DNA from: Siphonodentalium dalli
Taxonomy: Eukaryota > Mollusca > Scaphopoda > Gadilida > Siphonodentaliidae
DNA: 64,000 nucleotides
Direction: 5' to 3'
Assembly (NCBI GenBank): GCA_032622095.1
Contig: CP136061.1
Coordinates: 49,915,797 to 49,979,796, forward strand
In this document: positions 34,813 through 45,969 of the stretch, piece after piece
Layout: every line of letters begins with the position of its first letter
Position numbering within the stretch: the first letter of the stretch is position 1
The notes under the pieces: generated by a model
Told to the model about the DNA's origin: nothing
Databases searched by the model: none
What the model saw: only the letters and a program-made list of their open reading frames with translations
Translations under genes and position numbers: made by a program

Positions 34813-35188
34813 CTATACAACCCGACATGCTTCTTTAAGAACATGAGTGTTGTGTTACCCAAAGGCCAGCGGAATTACAATCTACTTGCATCTTCAAAAT
34901 AACTGTACCAGATATATATATATATCTTTTATTCCTCCATTTCTGAAGAGTCAATATATAATAAAGCAAAATACGTAGAATATAAATAAGGAATTACACA
35001 AATAGTTCATGCACAAACAATTATGTACAAACACAGAGACACAAGACATTAATATAATTGGACACACACATATATAGTGGCCTGAAAACCGTAAACATGC
35101 GCATATACACGTACAAGATTACACGATGGAAAATATCAACGCAGTGATGGTTAGAGAAGGAATGAAATATGGGGAACATTATAATGAA

Positions 35189-35587
35189 CTAATGTCTATT
35201 ATCCCCGAACATCCAAAGGTACCAGATTTGAGCGGCTTCTCTCACCATAAAATCGACAATCTCCAGGACATCATCAGCGATGCCATGGAGAGAATTTGGG
35301 ATATACCCAATGAACATGAGCATTTGTTTGTCCACCGGGAGATTATCAATGCACATATAACAGTCTACGTGGAAATATGAGAGGAAACGATACCATGTGT
35401 CATTTCTTGAGTCTACCAGAGAAGAACAGTCGTTAAAAACATGATTCACGGTATCATTATAAATTGCCCCACATCTTATGCACACAACGTCCTCAACGAA
35501 TTTCAACATGCATAGTAATTGCACAATGAGAAAGTAAAATTTCTTGTGTCTGGGGTATTTGTGGCATGCTTTCCAAAGGTGGGACAT
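35189..35587 (-). pseudogene. LINE C-terminal zinc-motif frame
   Basis: It overlaps the end of the 416-codon frame in another register. It continues MSHLWKACHKYPRHKKF and then CIRCGAIYNDTVNHVFNDCS, a CxxC...HxxxxC motif found at the C-terminus of many LINE ORF2 proteins. One frameshift separates it from the RT frame, so the element is probably inactive. Confidence 0.8.
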
Positions 35588-36753
35588 GTGCAGGTTTTTT
35601 GGACGGTAGCGAAACGACCGAAGTCACTCTGTGTTGATACAAGGTGTTGCCATTCGTTTCTAGAGTTGGACATCATTGCGTTGTTGACCAGGGACTTCCA
35701 ATGGTGTTTATTAGCTACTTTTGCTTCTGATGAAAATTCCTCATACAAGTGAGCAATCGTCAGATCCTTAAGGTCTGATTCAACTTTTCTAATGAAAGGA
35801 CTCCCCTGTGCGAAGTGAGATTCAGATGTGCGATAGTAAACAAGTTGCTTCGTAGCCTTGTCACTACTCATATTGCATAATGAGCGATACAAAGACAGCC
35901 TGCGTTTGGTTATGAAGTAACTGAGTGACTGGATACCAAGCAACCCCTCTACCATAGCCGTGCGGGTCTGGGGATGCAAACCCTGAATACGTTTTAAGCA
36001 AAATCGGTGAATGCGTTCAAGTTTAAGCTTATCAGTATTAGTGATATCAGTGATGAGTTCTGTTCCATATAGACCTCTTGGTAATACAATAGACTTGTAA
36101 AGCTTTACTGAGCTCACAGGTGTTAGGCCGCCTGCGTACATACCTGCATTTGACAACATAAAAAATGTTCCTCTTATCTTGGTGCATACCTCATCTACTA
36201 GGGATGACGCGAATTTGAATTTATCTATAGGAATGCCTAAGTGAGTGACGGAGGTAACTTCGGTCATTTCGTTTCGACCATGAGTCCATTTCCTGTGAGA
36301 TCCAGAGTGGTCGGCTTTTGATTCATTGAAGACTATTGTGTAACTATTTGATGCATTGTATTTGTAGCTGTATGAACTGCAAATTGAGCAGAGTGATTGT
36401 AACCCAGTTGGAGTTAACGACATTAACAACATATCATCTGCATGAGTTGGTGAACATAAATTAATGCCACCTATTTTCAGACCACATGCCGCCCGCTCAA
36501 GATCCCACAGTAACTGGTCAATGTAGATGGTGTAAAAAATCGGGGAGAGGGTACCCCCCTGTCGGGCTCCATGAAGTACGTCAATCAATTTTGATTGATA
36601 TCCGTTGTATATAAGTGAACATTTCATTCCAGTTAGGAGATTATAAATTATTCTAAGACTTTTTCCCTGGATATTACGTTGAATGAGTTTGAACAGTAGG
36701 CCATTTATCCATACGGTATCAAATGCCTTCCATACATCCAAGATTGCCTCCAT
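35503..36753 (-). pseudogene. LINE reverse transcriptase, 416-codon frame
   Basis: Open frame encoding the palm and thumb of a non-LTR reverse transcriptase: ILDVWKAFDTVWINGLLFKL (motif A, catalytic Asp in the FLDV-type box), GARQGGTLSPIFYTIYID (motif B), and SPTHADDMLLMS (motif C, with His at the position usually Tyr or Phe before ADD). Later blocks are VTHLGIPIDKFKF, SNAGMYAGGLTPVSSVKLYK and GLHPQTRTAMVEGLLGIQSL. The start ATG is only the first Met of a truncated element, not a true initiation site. The frame ends near the C-terminal region and a -1/+1 shift is needed to reach the zinc motif. Confidence 0.85.
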
Positions 36754-36849
36754 GCGCTCTCAAACATACTGTCCATGTTCAGAGCCATTTGTAGCTTCCT
36801 GTTAGTTTTACATTCTCTGCATTATTGTGATGTAAACACGGTGACCAAA

Positions 36850-38262
36850 TTGGCAGTTGGCAGGATCTAGTGCAACACAGACGGGCTATGTAATATATAG
36901 GTGTATTTTGGAGTGCAAACCGCCAAATTACTTCAACTACCGGTTGGTAAATGAAACTATCAGAACAATTTCAACCTATTCCCCCCTGATATTTCGATCA
37001 TGTAACTTCCCATTTTGACCAAACTTGGCTGTGTATGACGCCCACACTTAAGTTGAATTGCATGCCTCTACACATTCATCCTCGCATTTGACCTACTGTT
37101 AATATGTGTCGAATTACAATCGAATACAAGCACAAATTAGATTGAGGATTTTATCTTATTTCAATGTCTTGTTAACCCTCAGCAAAAGAGACTGGAACCA
37201 GAGTGAATTAAATATGTATTAAGTTTTTATTGGGCATGGTATCGGGTAGGCATTCGATGAGGTAAATATTGAAATACTGCAAGATAAAGTTCACACTAAC
37301 ACAGGTTTCACCATTTCGAGGCACACAAAACGCGTTTTCACATCCAGCTGACAACTATACCGTTTTCCCATTGAGAATATATCTGAGGCTATCATGTCGA
37401 TCAGAACGACTGATGTCATGATACGGTCTTAATAGTGCCTAAATATAGTGCCATAACGTTACTGGATTTTCGTTGTGGATCGGACAAGAAATGTTATTAC
37501 AGTGTCGTCAAAGTATCGCATTTTCAGTGGTGGCCCATTGGCGAAAAAATAATACCTATTATTGATCTTGATCAGAGTGTAGCTATACATGGAATGGAAC
37601 TGAACAGAACTTTGTCAAGTTTTAACACGTTCACTACCGACGCCCATTCAATTACATGCAAAATAGATGTGATAACTCGTAGTGGGCAGTGAATGAGTTA
37701 AGGGCATATGATCATGAAGAGGTAAGTGTTTCGTTACCTTTGTTAATAATGCCTGCATTGCTTTTAAATTCTGATGTCGGTCAGGCATAGAGATTTAGTC
37801 ACCGAATCGGCGCCTTGATGCGGCACTATAACGGCACGACGTGCTGAATTAACAAAGGTCGGTTTTGATAATTTTCATCATTTAATTGCACCGAATAACA
37901 TTGCTAACATGTTTATGTACTATTATGAGATTATTACAATAACTTGATTAAAATTCTCAACTCGTTTGTAAACTCTTGGAAGCAACGAATTTCCTGCATC
38001 TGTTCCACACTGTTTTTAGAATGCTTGGACATCTGATTTTTATACACAGTATCGATCAGATACCGATACTTGAAGGCGACATGAGTTAAATTGTTTATTT
38101 TCCATAACTCAATTTTCAATCAAATATAATACCCTATGTTTCTCAATATCAGATTAATACCGGTCTGGTGCCGGGTATCCGACTCAGAAAAAGTATTGGC
38201 CAATGGGTACTGTTTTTGCACCGGTACAAACCGGCAGACCAAGCACCGTTCCGGCGCCTACT
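36850..38262. other. Unique sequence between the LINE and the satellite
   Basis: No gene recognised. Short open frames at 37435-37692 (+) and 37934-38119 (-) have no recognisable content. The last 100 bp before the satellite are rich in accggt and ggtgcc motifs. Confidence 0.4.
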
Positions 38263-39190
38263 GCGGCCTACATGTGTACTGTGATTTGCGGCCTACATGT
38301 GTACTGTGATTTGCGGCCTACATGTGTACTGTGATTTGCGGCCTACATGTGTACTGTGATTTGCGGCCTACATGTGTACTGTGATTTGCGGCCTACATGT
38401 GTACTGTGATTTGGTGCCTACATGTGTACTGTGATTTGCGGCCTACATGTGTACTGTGATTTGCGGCCTACATGTGTACTGTGATTTGCGGCCTACATGT
38501 GTACTGTGATTTGCGGCCTACATGTGTACTGTGATTTGGTGCCTACATGTGTACTGTGATTTGCGGCCTACATGTGTACTGTGATTTGCGGCCTACATGT
38601 GTACTGTGATTTGCGGCCTACATGTGTACTGTGATTTGCGGCCTACATGTGTACTGTGATTTGGTGCCTACATGTGTACTGTGATTTGCGGCCTACATGT
38701 GTACTGTGATTTGCGGCCTACATGTGTACTGTGATTTGCGGCCTACATGTGTACTGTGATTTGCGGCCTACATGTGTACTGTGATTTGCGGCCTACATGT
38801 GTACTGTGATTTGCGGCCTACATGTGTACTGTGATTTGCGGCCTACATGTGTACTGTGATTTGCGGCCTACATGTGTACTGTGATTTGGTGCCTACATGT
38901 GTACTGTGATTTGCGGCCTACATGTGTACTGTGATTTGCGGCCTACATGTGTACTGTGATTTGCGGCCTACATGTGTACTGTGATTTGCGGCCTACATGT
39001 GTACTGTGATTTGCGGCCTACATGTGTACTGTGATTTGCGGCCTACATGTGTACTGTGATTTGCGGCCTACATGTGTACTGTGATTTGCGGCCTACATGT
39101 GTACTGTGATTTGCGGCCTACATGTGTACTGTGATTTGCGGCCTACATGTGTACTGTGATCTGCGGCCTACATGTGTACTGTGATTTGGT
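38263..39190. repeat. 25-bp satellite, about 37 copies
   Basis: Unit GCGGCCTACATGTGTACTGT then GATTT, repeated head to tail with very few changes. A variant with ggtgcc in place of gcggcc occurs at 38413, 38538, 38663, 38888 and 39188. The first three are exactly 125 bp apart, which shows a five-unit higher-order period. Near-identity implies recent expansion or homogenisation. Confidence 0.95.
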
Positions 39191-40299
39191 GCGACAGTCT
39201 TCGTTGCACATATAAGAACACGATTAAACAACTTAAAATTAATGTTTTCTTCGGCGTAAGTTCAAATTCGTGACGTAATTGCAGAATGTCAATGCATTAG
39301 GTGGATTGACGTCAAAATTCATATCGTATCTTATTTGTATTTTCCAATTCGAAAAGTAAATTTCAATAACACAAATGTTTAGTTATTCCTCCGCGTCAGT
39401 TCTATTTAATTTACACCCAAGTTGATCTGGACGTCAGCAGCATTGAACCTCTTTTATCCCGCATTATCTTCGTTGACAAAATTGCTCAATACAATTTAGT
39501 CCATTCGTTCGAACAGGATACTCGTCTAACGAAAATTGTGATTTAAAAAAAAAACAGACAGATTTCAGATAATTGTTTCTAATATGTTGAAATTAATGTG
39601 CCGTTGCGTAATTTTAAGCAATCAACGTATTTTAGTTGTCTATATGGGCGTATAGAATTGTAAGTGGCCGAACAACATACTTGGTATAATGTATACAGTA
39701 ATTTTTTCGGCCTCTTACAATTTGATAAGCCCACAAATACAAAAGAAATACGTTGATTGCATATATAAAGTGTAATCGATTTCTTGGTCACCTAAATTTC
39801 TATCGAGATATAATTTTACTAAAATAGCATAATATACAAATTTGTTTCGCTGTTTGAGATACATACTGTTAATACATCCAGGGACTATCAGGCCCAAACG
39901 CAGTATATCTAGTTCGATACTTTAATACACTTTTATATCGTTAGTGGGTCTACACAGTCAGTCTATGAGGCCGCGCGAGTATATACCACGTGTGTATGCA
40001 ATCTAATAAATAACCACGTTAAACTTTTAGACCATGCAGATTTAGAACATGCGAATTTGGTAACCCGTTATATCAGTAATACAAAACAAAGGACCACGCC
40101 GTTTTAACATTCGTTTACTAAACGTCTTTTGAGCGTCCATTTCTCTATCTGACTGCTCTGACGGCAAATTGTGTATCATTGGAAGAATCTATTGCTTTCG
40201 GTTTGCAAGGCAATGTATCATTTTAGTGGGCCCAGCAAAATGTACAATCCCATATAGCTCATTCAGATGTGGACACCATAAAGCCAATGCAGTACGTCG
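39191..40299. other. Downstream region of lectin gene 2
   Basis: Sequence 3' of the gene 2 stop codon (minus strand). It presumably includes the 3' UTR, but no clear polyadenylation signal was identified. No other feature seen. Confidence 0.35.
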
Positions 40300-40514
40300 T
40301 TATCGGTACAGACAAAAGAACGAGTATTCGAAGTCACAATTATCGTCGCACATGTAATATTGATCATATGTATCATATGTGTCCAGGCGCATGCAATCAT
40401 CTGATCCGCCATCAGGATCGGTGAGACACCATTTCTCCACTGGTAGGCGTCGCCCGTCCCATGTATACATGGTATCATCGCTGTTCAGATCGTAGGCGTC
40501 CATCCATTTCCGAT
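40300..40514 (-). CDS. Lectin gene 2, last exon: C-type lectin domain, C-terminal half
   Basis: Minus-strand exon opened by the acceptor aatctttcggttacag and closed by TAA, 215 nt, the same length and phase as exon 5 of gene 1. It encodes RKWMDAYDLNSDDTMYTWDG, RRLPVEKWCLTDPDGG, CMRLDT, CDDNCDFEYSFFCLYR. TMYTWDGRRLPVEKW is identical to gene 1. It has two extra cysteines (EKWC and YMCDDNC), which could add a disulphide. The cis-proline loop is again DPD-type. Gene 2 converges on gene 1, and their stop codons are 12.5 kb apart. Confidence 0.9.
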
Positions 40515-42302
40515 CTGTAACCGAAAGATTATAAGTCGTTTGTCATTTAATGTCTCAACACAAAAACACCATTTCTCGCTGTGGCGAATTGTATGAACAG
40601 TATCAGGGAAATTTTCCAGTGTGAGCCATGTAATGCCAGCAGTTATTAGGATGAGTTAATGAAAGCTACCTAATTTAATACAAACATTAAAATTAATTTT
40701 TATGTTGGCCTAAATGTGAAGGGAACATCCCTTTAAAATACATTTATAGATCGAGTACAGTAACTATCGATTAATTATTGCAAGTATTTCATGGATTAAC
40801 CATTCTCTGAATGAATATATCATTATCAATAGCACTGCTGCATCGAATAAGTTGCCGCGCTTCTGACAGACTGTCAGTGGCCTTAATTGTAGGGCTGTAG
40901 GCATATTTCCTGAAACAAATACTCAGACAACTACACTGCCAAATTAATGGCAAACTTTCCAGATTTCCTAATAGATTGATTATCCCTGTGTGTGTGTTAT
41001 TTTGAGTTCGGCGATGTGGTCTTTGTGGGTACATATACCGATAACTGTTTCACCGTTCACACAATATGTCACAACGTCCACATCGCCGTGTCCCACAATG
41101 ACACACAAGCCCACCACATTAATTTCTTAAATATATCCTACATGTATACGGGCAGAACAATATAAACACAATATATAATATCAATTTATATAATTTTGCT
41201 GAAGAAAATTGTAACTGTAAGCCCATATTGGCAATCTCCAATTTCAAGTTGCCTATCTCTGAGGTAAACATATGTTCAGGTGAACATATTTTGTATTAAC
41301 AGAACTATTTTTCGACAGGGAATTTTGTTTTCAATACTACCAGTAAGTCCTCAGTTATTATAAACTAAAAATTGTAAAATTAAACAGTGTACTGTCATTT
41401 CTTTCGACGGTGAGTTTTGCAGTACACGATCTTGTGCTGCCAGAGCTCAAGGCATGTTACTGCTTCCTGTTCTATAACTTGAGTAGCTATTGTCCATTGT
41501 TCACGCTGTTATAGGCCAAATTGGCAAATAGCCATGATTTTCGAAAATGACCAAACAAAAATTCATTTGGCCAAATTTTAGCCAACTTGTTTTTTACCCC
41601 AAAATCGGAAAGATAATTTAAAAAACCCAAATCGATTTGGCAACGTGAGCGACATGGAAATCAAATTTATAGTACATTCATGCTCATCTGCTAAAATAGT
41701 ATGCAGTGTTTTCACACTGACTGAGTCAGTGAATTGATTAGGTGATACAGCTTAATAAGTAAAAGGCACTCCGGGCAGTGCACTATAAAAATGCACCATA
41801 TGCAATACAACAGTAATTCGATTAACACTGATGAATCCATGGTACGTCATAATGCTGAATTGAAGATGGTGGGTAGCGGTATAATGTCAAATAACAATGG
41901 TGGGATTAACGAAGCATAGACACCATAATTGATGGGATGTACCTTGAGGTGTGTGATTAAATGTGAAGTCGCTTTGGTATGTTGTCTACACATATTTATT
42001 TCACTTGGTTAAGCGGATTTATGTTATTATAGTTATATGGAATGTCAGATGTTAAATAAAACAATGTTTTTCACCGATTGTGAGCCCAGAATATGATGAT
42101 TTAATTTTGCCAAAGTTTTTTTTTAATTTGGTCAAAAGAAATCAGAATTGTCAAAACAGAATGGCCAAAGATGTTTCTATATTCCTTAAAAACAAAAAGA
42201 ACATAGGTGCATTCTGTTATTTTGTCTCACTACTGCACCACATCTATAAATTATGGCGATGGTTGTTAGTACATTCGAATAGTAGAGATTGTGCATACTC
42301 AC
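40515..42302. other. Last intron of lectin gene 2
   Basis: About 1.8 kb with no exon or recognised repeat. Confidence 0.5.
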
Positions 42303-42515
42303 AGCGGTTGCCATCATCTTGATAAGTTCCATTAGCGGTCACGAGCGCATACAACCCGTCCAGCATCTCTTCAGTCTCTATAGTAATAATATGTGCAGCG
42401 TCTGTTTGACACATCTCTTCGGCCCGGCCGTTTGTCTTCGCGGTTCCAAAGTACTTTAAACAATAATCACATCCCCCAAGGTTGAACATTGAGTAACCGC
42501 TGCCAGTGGGACAAT
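42303..42515 (-). CDS. Lectin gene 2, C-type lectin domain, N-terminal half
   Basis: The acceptor ggcacttttgtag and donor CGCT|GTGAGTA bound 213 nt, phase 1 at both ends, identical in length to exon 4 of gene 1. It encodes DCPTGSGYSMFNLGGCDYCL, then a helical region with EEMCQTDAAHIITIETEEML and DGLYALV. The shared LGGCxYCL and EEMLDGLYA blocks establish paralogy with gene 1; the helix between them has diverged. Its 5' neighbour exon is 20.4 kb away at 62881-63051. Confidence 0.9.
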
Positions 42516-43503
42516 CTACAAAAGTGCCAAAATCAGATCAGATCAGGTTTGAGACATGTTCGTGAATTATACGTATTCTCTTATTCATAGTGGTTACATG
42601 TGTATCAAGATGGAGGCCGACGTCAAAGGAAAGGCCGTTTCATAAATGCATTATTTATTATACAGTTTATAAACATTTCTGTCTCCAGTTTCCCTCGCTC
42701 TTGTTCCGATGGCTATAGCTGCCAGGGGCCGTACTCACCAGCTAGGTTTATATATAGTCCAGGTAGTTTATACGTAGCGACAATCAATGCGAAGCTCTCG
42801 GTGGACGTCGATGGAAAGACATCAACGCGCTTTATAGGATTATCCAATCAAAGTGATAAAACATGCTGCGCATAGCAGACTAGCACTACGCGTTTGGTTA
42901 ATTTTTATCCTGAGTAACCGAGGGAAAGGAAGGGTGCACAACAATAACAAAATAGAGAACGAATCAAGTGTACCATTATGTTTTACAACCAACACAAAAG
43001 TGCTTAGAATAGATAATATATTGGCACTTGTCAATCATTCCAACATTAATAAAATAGTGACATTCTTCAAATACAAATTTTCTCACAGATAAGAAGCAAT
43101 CTCATGTTGGATCATCTGTGGAAGGCGCTACACATTTTATCTCCCATAACTTCTCACCATGTAAATAAGTTTGTACCGTCATCTTGATCACATGTGTGTT
43201 ACAATACTGTATTAGGAGAGGGGCTTCATAAGTTGCAAAAACTTGTGCCCCAATCCCTTTTGTATATTTTGCAAATAAAATATGTTTCAAGTCAAGGAAG
43301 GGTGCTATGACGAACGCATCACTTGTGGATACAAACATCAAAATCCTTGAAAATAAAGAGAACGGAATCATCCGCCAGACCCGGAAAGCAATTTCTTCGG
43401 AAATGATAGAGAAGTTTCCGAATAGATCATGTCAAGTATTTGGATTGTGCATATTTGGATTGTGTATAAATTCTATAGCGTACAACGAACATCCACTCAT
43501 CAT
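42516..43503. other. Intron of gene 2, no feature seen
   Basis: No exon, hairpin or tandem repeat recognised. Confidence 0.4.
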
Positions 43504-43511
43504 ATTCTTCG

Positions 43512-44183
43512 CAGGGACGTGGCGACAGGGTTTTCTTTGTGGGGGGGGACGTTTCATACCCCCTCTAACTTTTGTCAAATGTTCAACAGTTGGAAATTTC
43601 ACTGATAACCTAACCCAAAATTAGTTAAAAATTTCAACCAATATGTTGAAATGTATTGTTTTTAGACCAATATTTGCATATTCTCCTACATTTGGTAAAA
43701 ATGATTGACTAAGAGGGCCATCAGCTGGAAATTTCCGACCTTATGTGGGTGTCAGGTTGCAAATATCCATCACTTGGCGCGCTTGTGTTCTTGTTCATCC
43801 TCCGTGGCCAGTCAAAAACTGCTATTTATTCGAAAATGTTCCGCCGTTGTAGGGTTTGTCAGGTTGGAAATGTCCAACGCTTGGAAGCTCGAGGCCCGTC
43901 TAAATGTTCTCACACCGAGCCGAGCCGTGGTATCTCGATCTTCCCGCCCCTTGGCCGTGTTAATATATGTGGAGCTAGACTACTAGATGTTAGGACTTGT
44001 TGCAACTTTCAGGTCAGATCTAAAAACAATTATCATATTGGACAGAGCCATGATTGGCTCAATAAAGTATGTCGAATCCCCGCTAGTGACAGGGTGCAAA
44101 TGGAATTACTCAAACCGAGATGGTGCATTTGGAATTATCAAGGTGTGCACCCCCATAAATGAAAACCTCTAGCCACGTCACTG
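43512..44183. mobile_element. 672-bp hAT-like non-autonomous element
   Basis: The ends CAGGGACGTGGC and, in inverse, GCCACGTCACTG (reads CAGTGACGTGGC) differ by one base. Flanks attcttcg (43504-43511) and attcttct (44184-44191) form an 8-bp target duplication with one mismatch. CAGNG ends and 8-bp duplications are typical of the hAT superfamily. The interior has repeated phrases such as ttggaaatttcc and gtcaggttg, no transposase. Relatives occur at 27840, 50940 and 63505. Confidence 0.75.
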
Positions 44184-44404
44184 ATTCTTCTAGTGGGTTG
44201 ATGAGATGTTGTATTGGGTTTTCCCCTTTCTCTTGTTGAGCCATTTCAAAAATCTCAATTATGTCATCAAGACTCATTCTGCAGAATTATATACACCGGC
44301 TAGTCTGAGTTTCTATAAATAAAATATATTCATAATGTATACCGCTATGCATGCGTATTGTGACTGGTTATTGCTCGCGATTTAGTCATAATACTTAATA
44401 CATT

Positions 44405-45628
44405 CACTGTGTACATTCAATAACCGGAAGTGGAATCGGAAAAGTGGAATATACGCCTCGGAATCAACACCAGGGTCAGCGGTTTGGCTTCTAATTACTC
44501 TCTCTGTATCATGGACATGTTATGTAATGGTATTGTCCTTAGACGATATATTTCCAATTACCTACATCAGACGAATTGTATCGGCTCTTTTGTTGTAATC
44601 GAGAAAAATAAAACGAAAGTATAAAACTCACATGTAAATAATTCCGTCTTCCACTTCAATGTGTATTTTCGCAGATAATAACTGATATTTACGTACAATG
44701 TGTCCATGGACCATGCTGCTCTTGCGGTTCTATAGGTATATACCATGAAGCCACTATTGCGACAAATGTTTTTGTAGAATGTTAGTGTACTGCAGTATGC
44801 TGCTGTACACTAACATGCAACACAAACAGATTTTAAAGGACAAATGTCGCAATAGTGGCATGTGTTATATAAGGATTAACTGTCATGTGGATTGTTTTTA
44901 TGGAGATGTAACGGTGAGGAAGTGGACATAACTTGTGTAAAACCCGAAGGGTTTTACATACAAGTTATGTCCACTTACCTCACCGTTACATCTCCATAAA
45001 AATAGTCCACATGACAGTTAATCCTTATATTTATATACATTTAGCGAAAAAGCCACTTTTGTAAATATATTTAAATCGAAAAGTGTATCGTGACAAGATC
45101 AGCCCAAAATACCCAATAGCACCCTTGGCAAACGTTAATAGGAACAATTTCTCTTCATGTTGAAACCCGATAATGTATTAAGTCAATCCTGCGCGAGTCC
45201 AAATGCGCCCAAAACATTACGCGTTCGTCTTTCCAAACCTAATGACGTATCGATGGTGTTATTAGCTTGGTGTTATGAGGCGTTACGCATTCACCGAGAA
45301 ATAACTGCAACTAGCCACGTGGGCGCCGACCAATCAGAATGCTGGATTTAGTGATGACAACACTTAGTGTGTAAATATACACGTATACACCGTAAGAGCA
45401 GCACGAACATGCACTACGGACACAATGTAACGTAAATATCAGTTATTATCTGCGAAAATACACATTGAAGTGGAAGACGCCATTATCTTCTAAGGAAAAT
45501 ACCATTACATAACAAGCCAAAGATATTGAGAGAGTAACTAGAAGTTAAAACACTTACCCTGGTATTGATTCCGAGGCGTATATTCCACTTTTCCGATTCC
45601 ACTTTCCGGTTATCGAATATACACAGTG
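44405..45628. mobile_element. 1.22-kb element with long inverted repeats
   Basis: Arms of about 340 bp start CACTGTGTA and end in its inverse, TACACAGTG-like. Both contain ggaatcggaaaagtggaata and the block ttcgcagataataactgata. ACATT flanks both ends (44400-44404 and 45629-45633), a candidate 5-bp target duplication. A nested 164-bp hairpin lies inside. No open frame resembles a transposase. A partial copy is in intron 1 of gene 1 at about 21120-21440. Confidence 0.75.
44867..45030. repeat. 164-bp near-perfect hairpin
   Basis: The arm from atataaggattaactgtcat to gttttac pairs with its inverse around the loop centre acccgaagggt. Only a few mismatches in about 75 bp of stem. It lies inside the 44405-45628 element and may be a separate MITE inserted there or its core. 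Confidence 0.85.
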
Positions 45629-45654
45629 ACATTGACAAGTACAAATGGAAAATC

Positions 45655-45795
45655 TGATAGATTGGGTCAATCACATCATCGACAGCGTGTGTCATGAACA
45701 CTATAGCGAAGATACCTTATGCGTTCAGCCGCTACTAAATAAACTACCTGGTTTATAAAATAAACCCACTTGGTGAATACGACCGGTGTTTCCGT
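45655..45795 (+). repeat. Dispersed repeat copy a (match at 59035-59180)
   Basis: It shares tgatagattgggtcaatc, cagccgctac, aaataaactacc and gtttataaaataaa in the same order with 59035-59180 on the same strand. About 140 bp, no coding content. Confidence 0.65.
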
Positions 45796-45969
45796 CCATA
45801 ACATCCAGATTCACCAAGCTTCAAGCTGGCGTGTTATAGAGATGCCGGCGTGCTGCTTCTAGGTTCCAATTGGATCGTCCTAAGAATATTTTCTTTGGCG
45901 TCCTAAGACTGTTTCCTTTGTTAACCTAAGACTGCTTACTTTCTCACTGACTGTGTCTTTAGTATATAC

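Larger units (their letters stand above)
34905..36840 (-). mobile_element. 5'-truncated LINE with long reverse transcriptase frame
   Basis: It spans from remnants near 36840 (KTNRKLQMALNMDSMFES) through two overlapping frames (see the two pseudogene entries) to an AT-rich 3' end with gaataaaagatatatatata near 34910. The amino-terminal endonuclease and first RT blocks are missing. This is the least decayed LINE in the window. Confidence 0.8.

Noticed and set aside
38263-39190. Possible CRISPR or VNTR gene in the 25-bp array
   Set aside because: Units are contiguous with no spacers and no sustained coding frame, so it is a simple satellite.
43743-44162. 139-codon plus-strand frame inside the hAT-like element
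   Set aside because: It overlaps other frames in the same short element, with no transposase motif and no conservation of the frame in relatives at 50940 and 63505.
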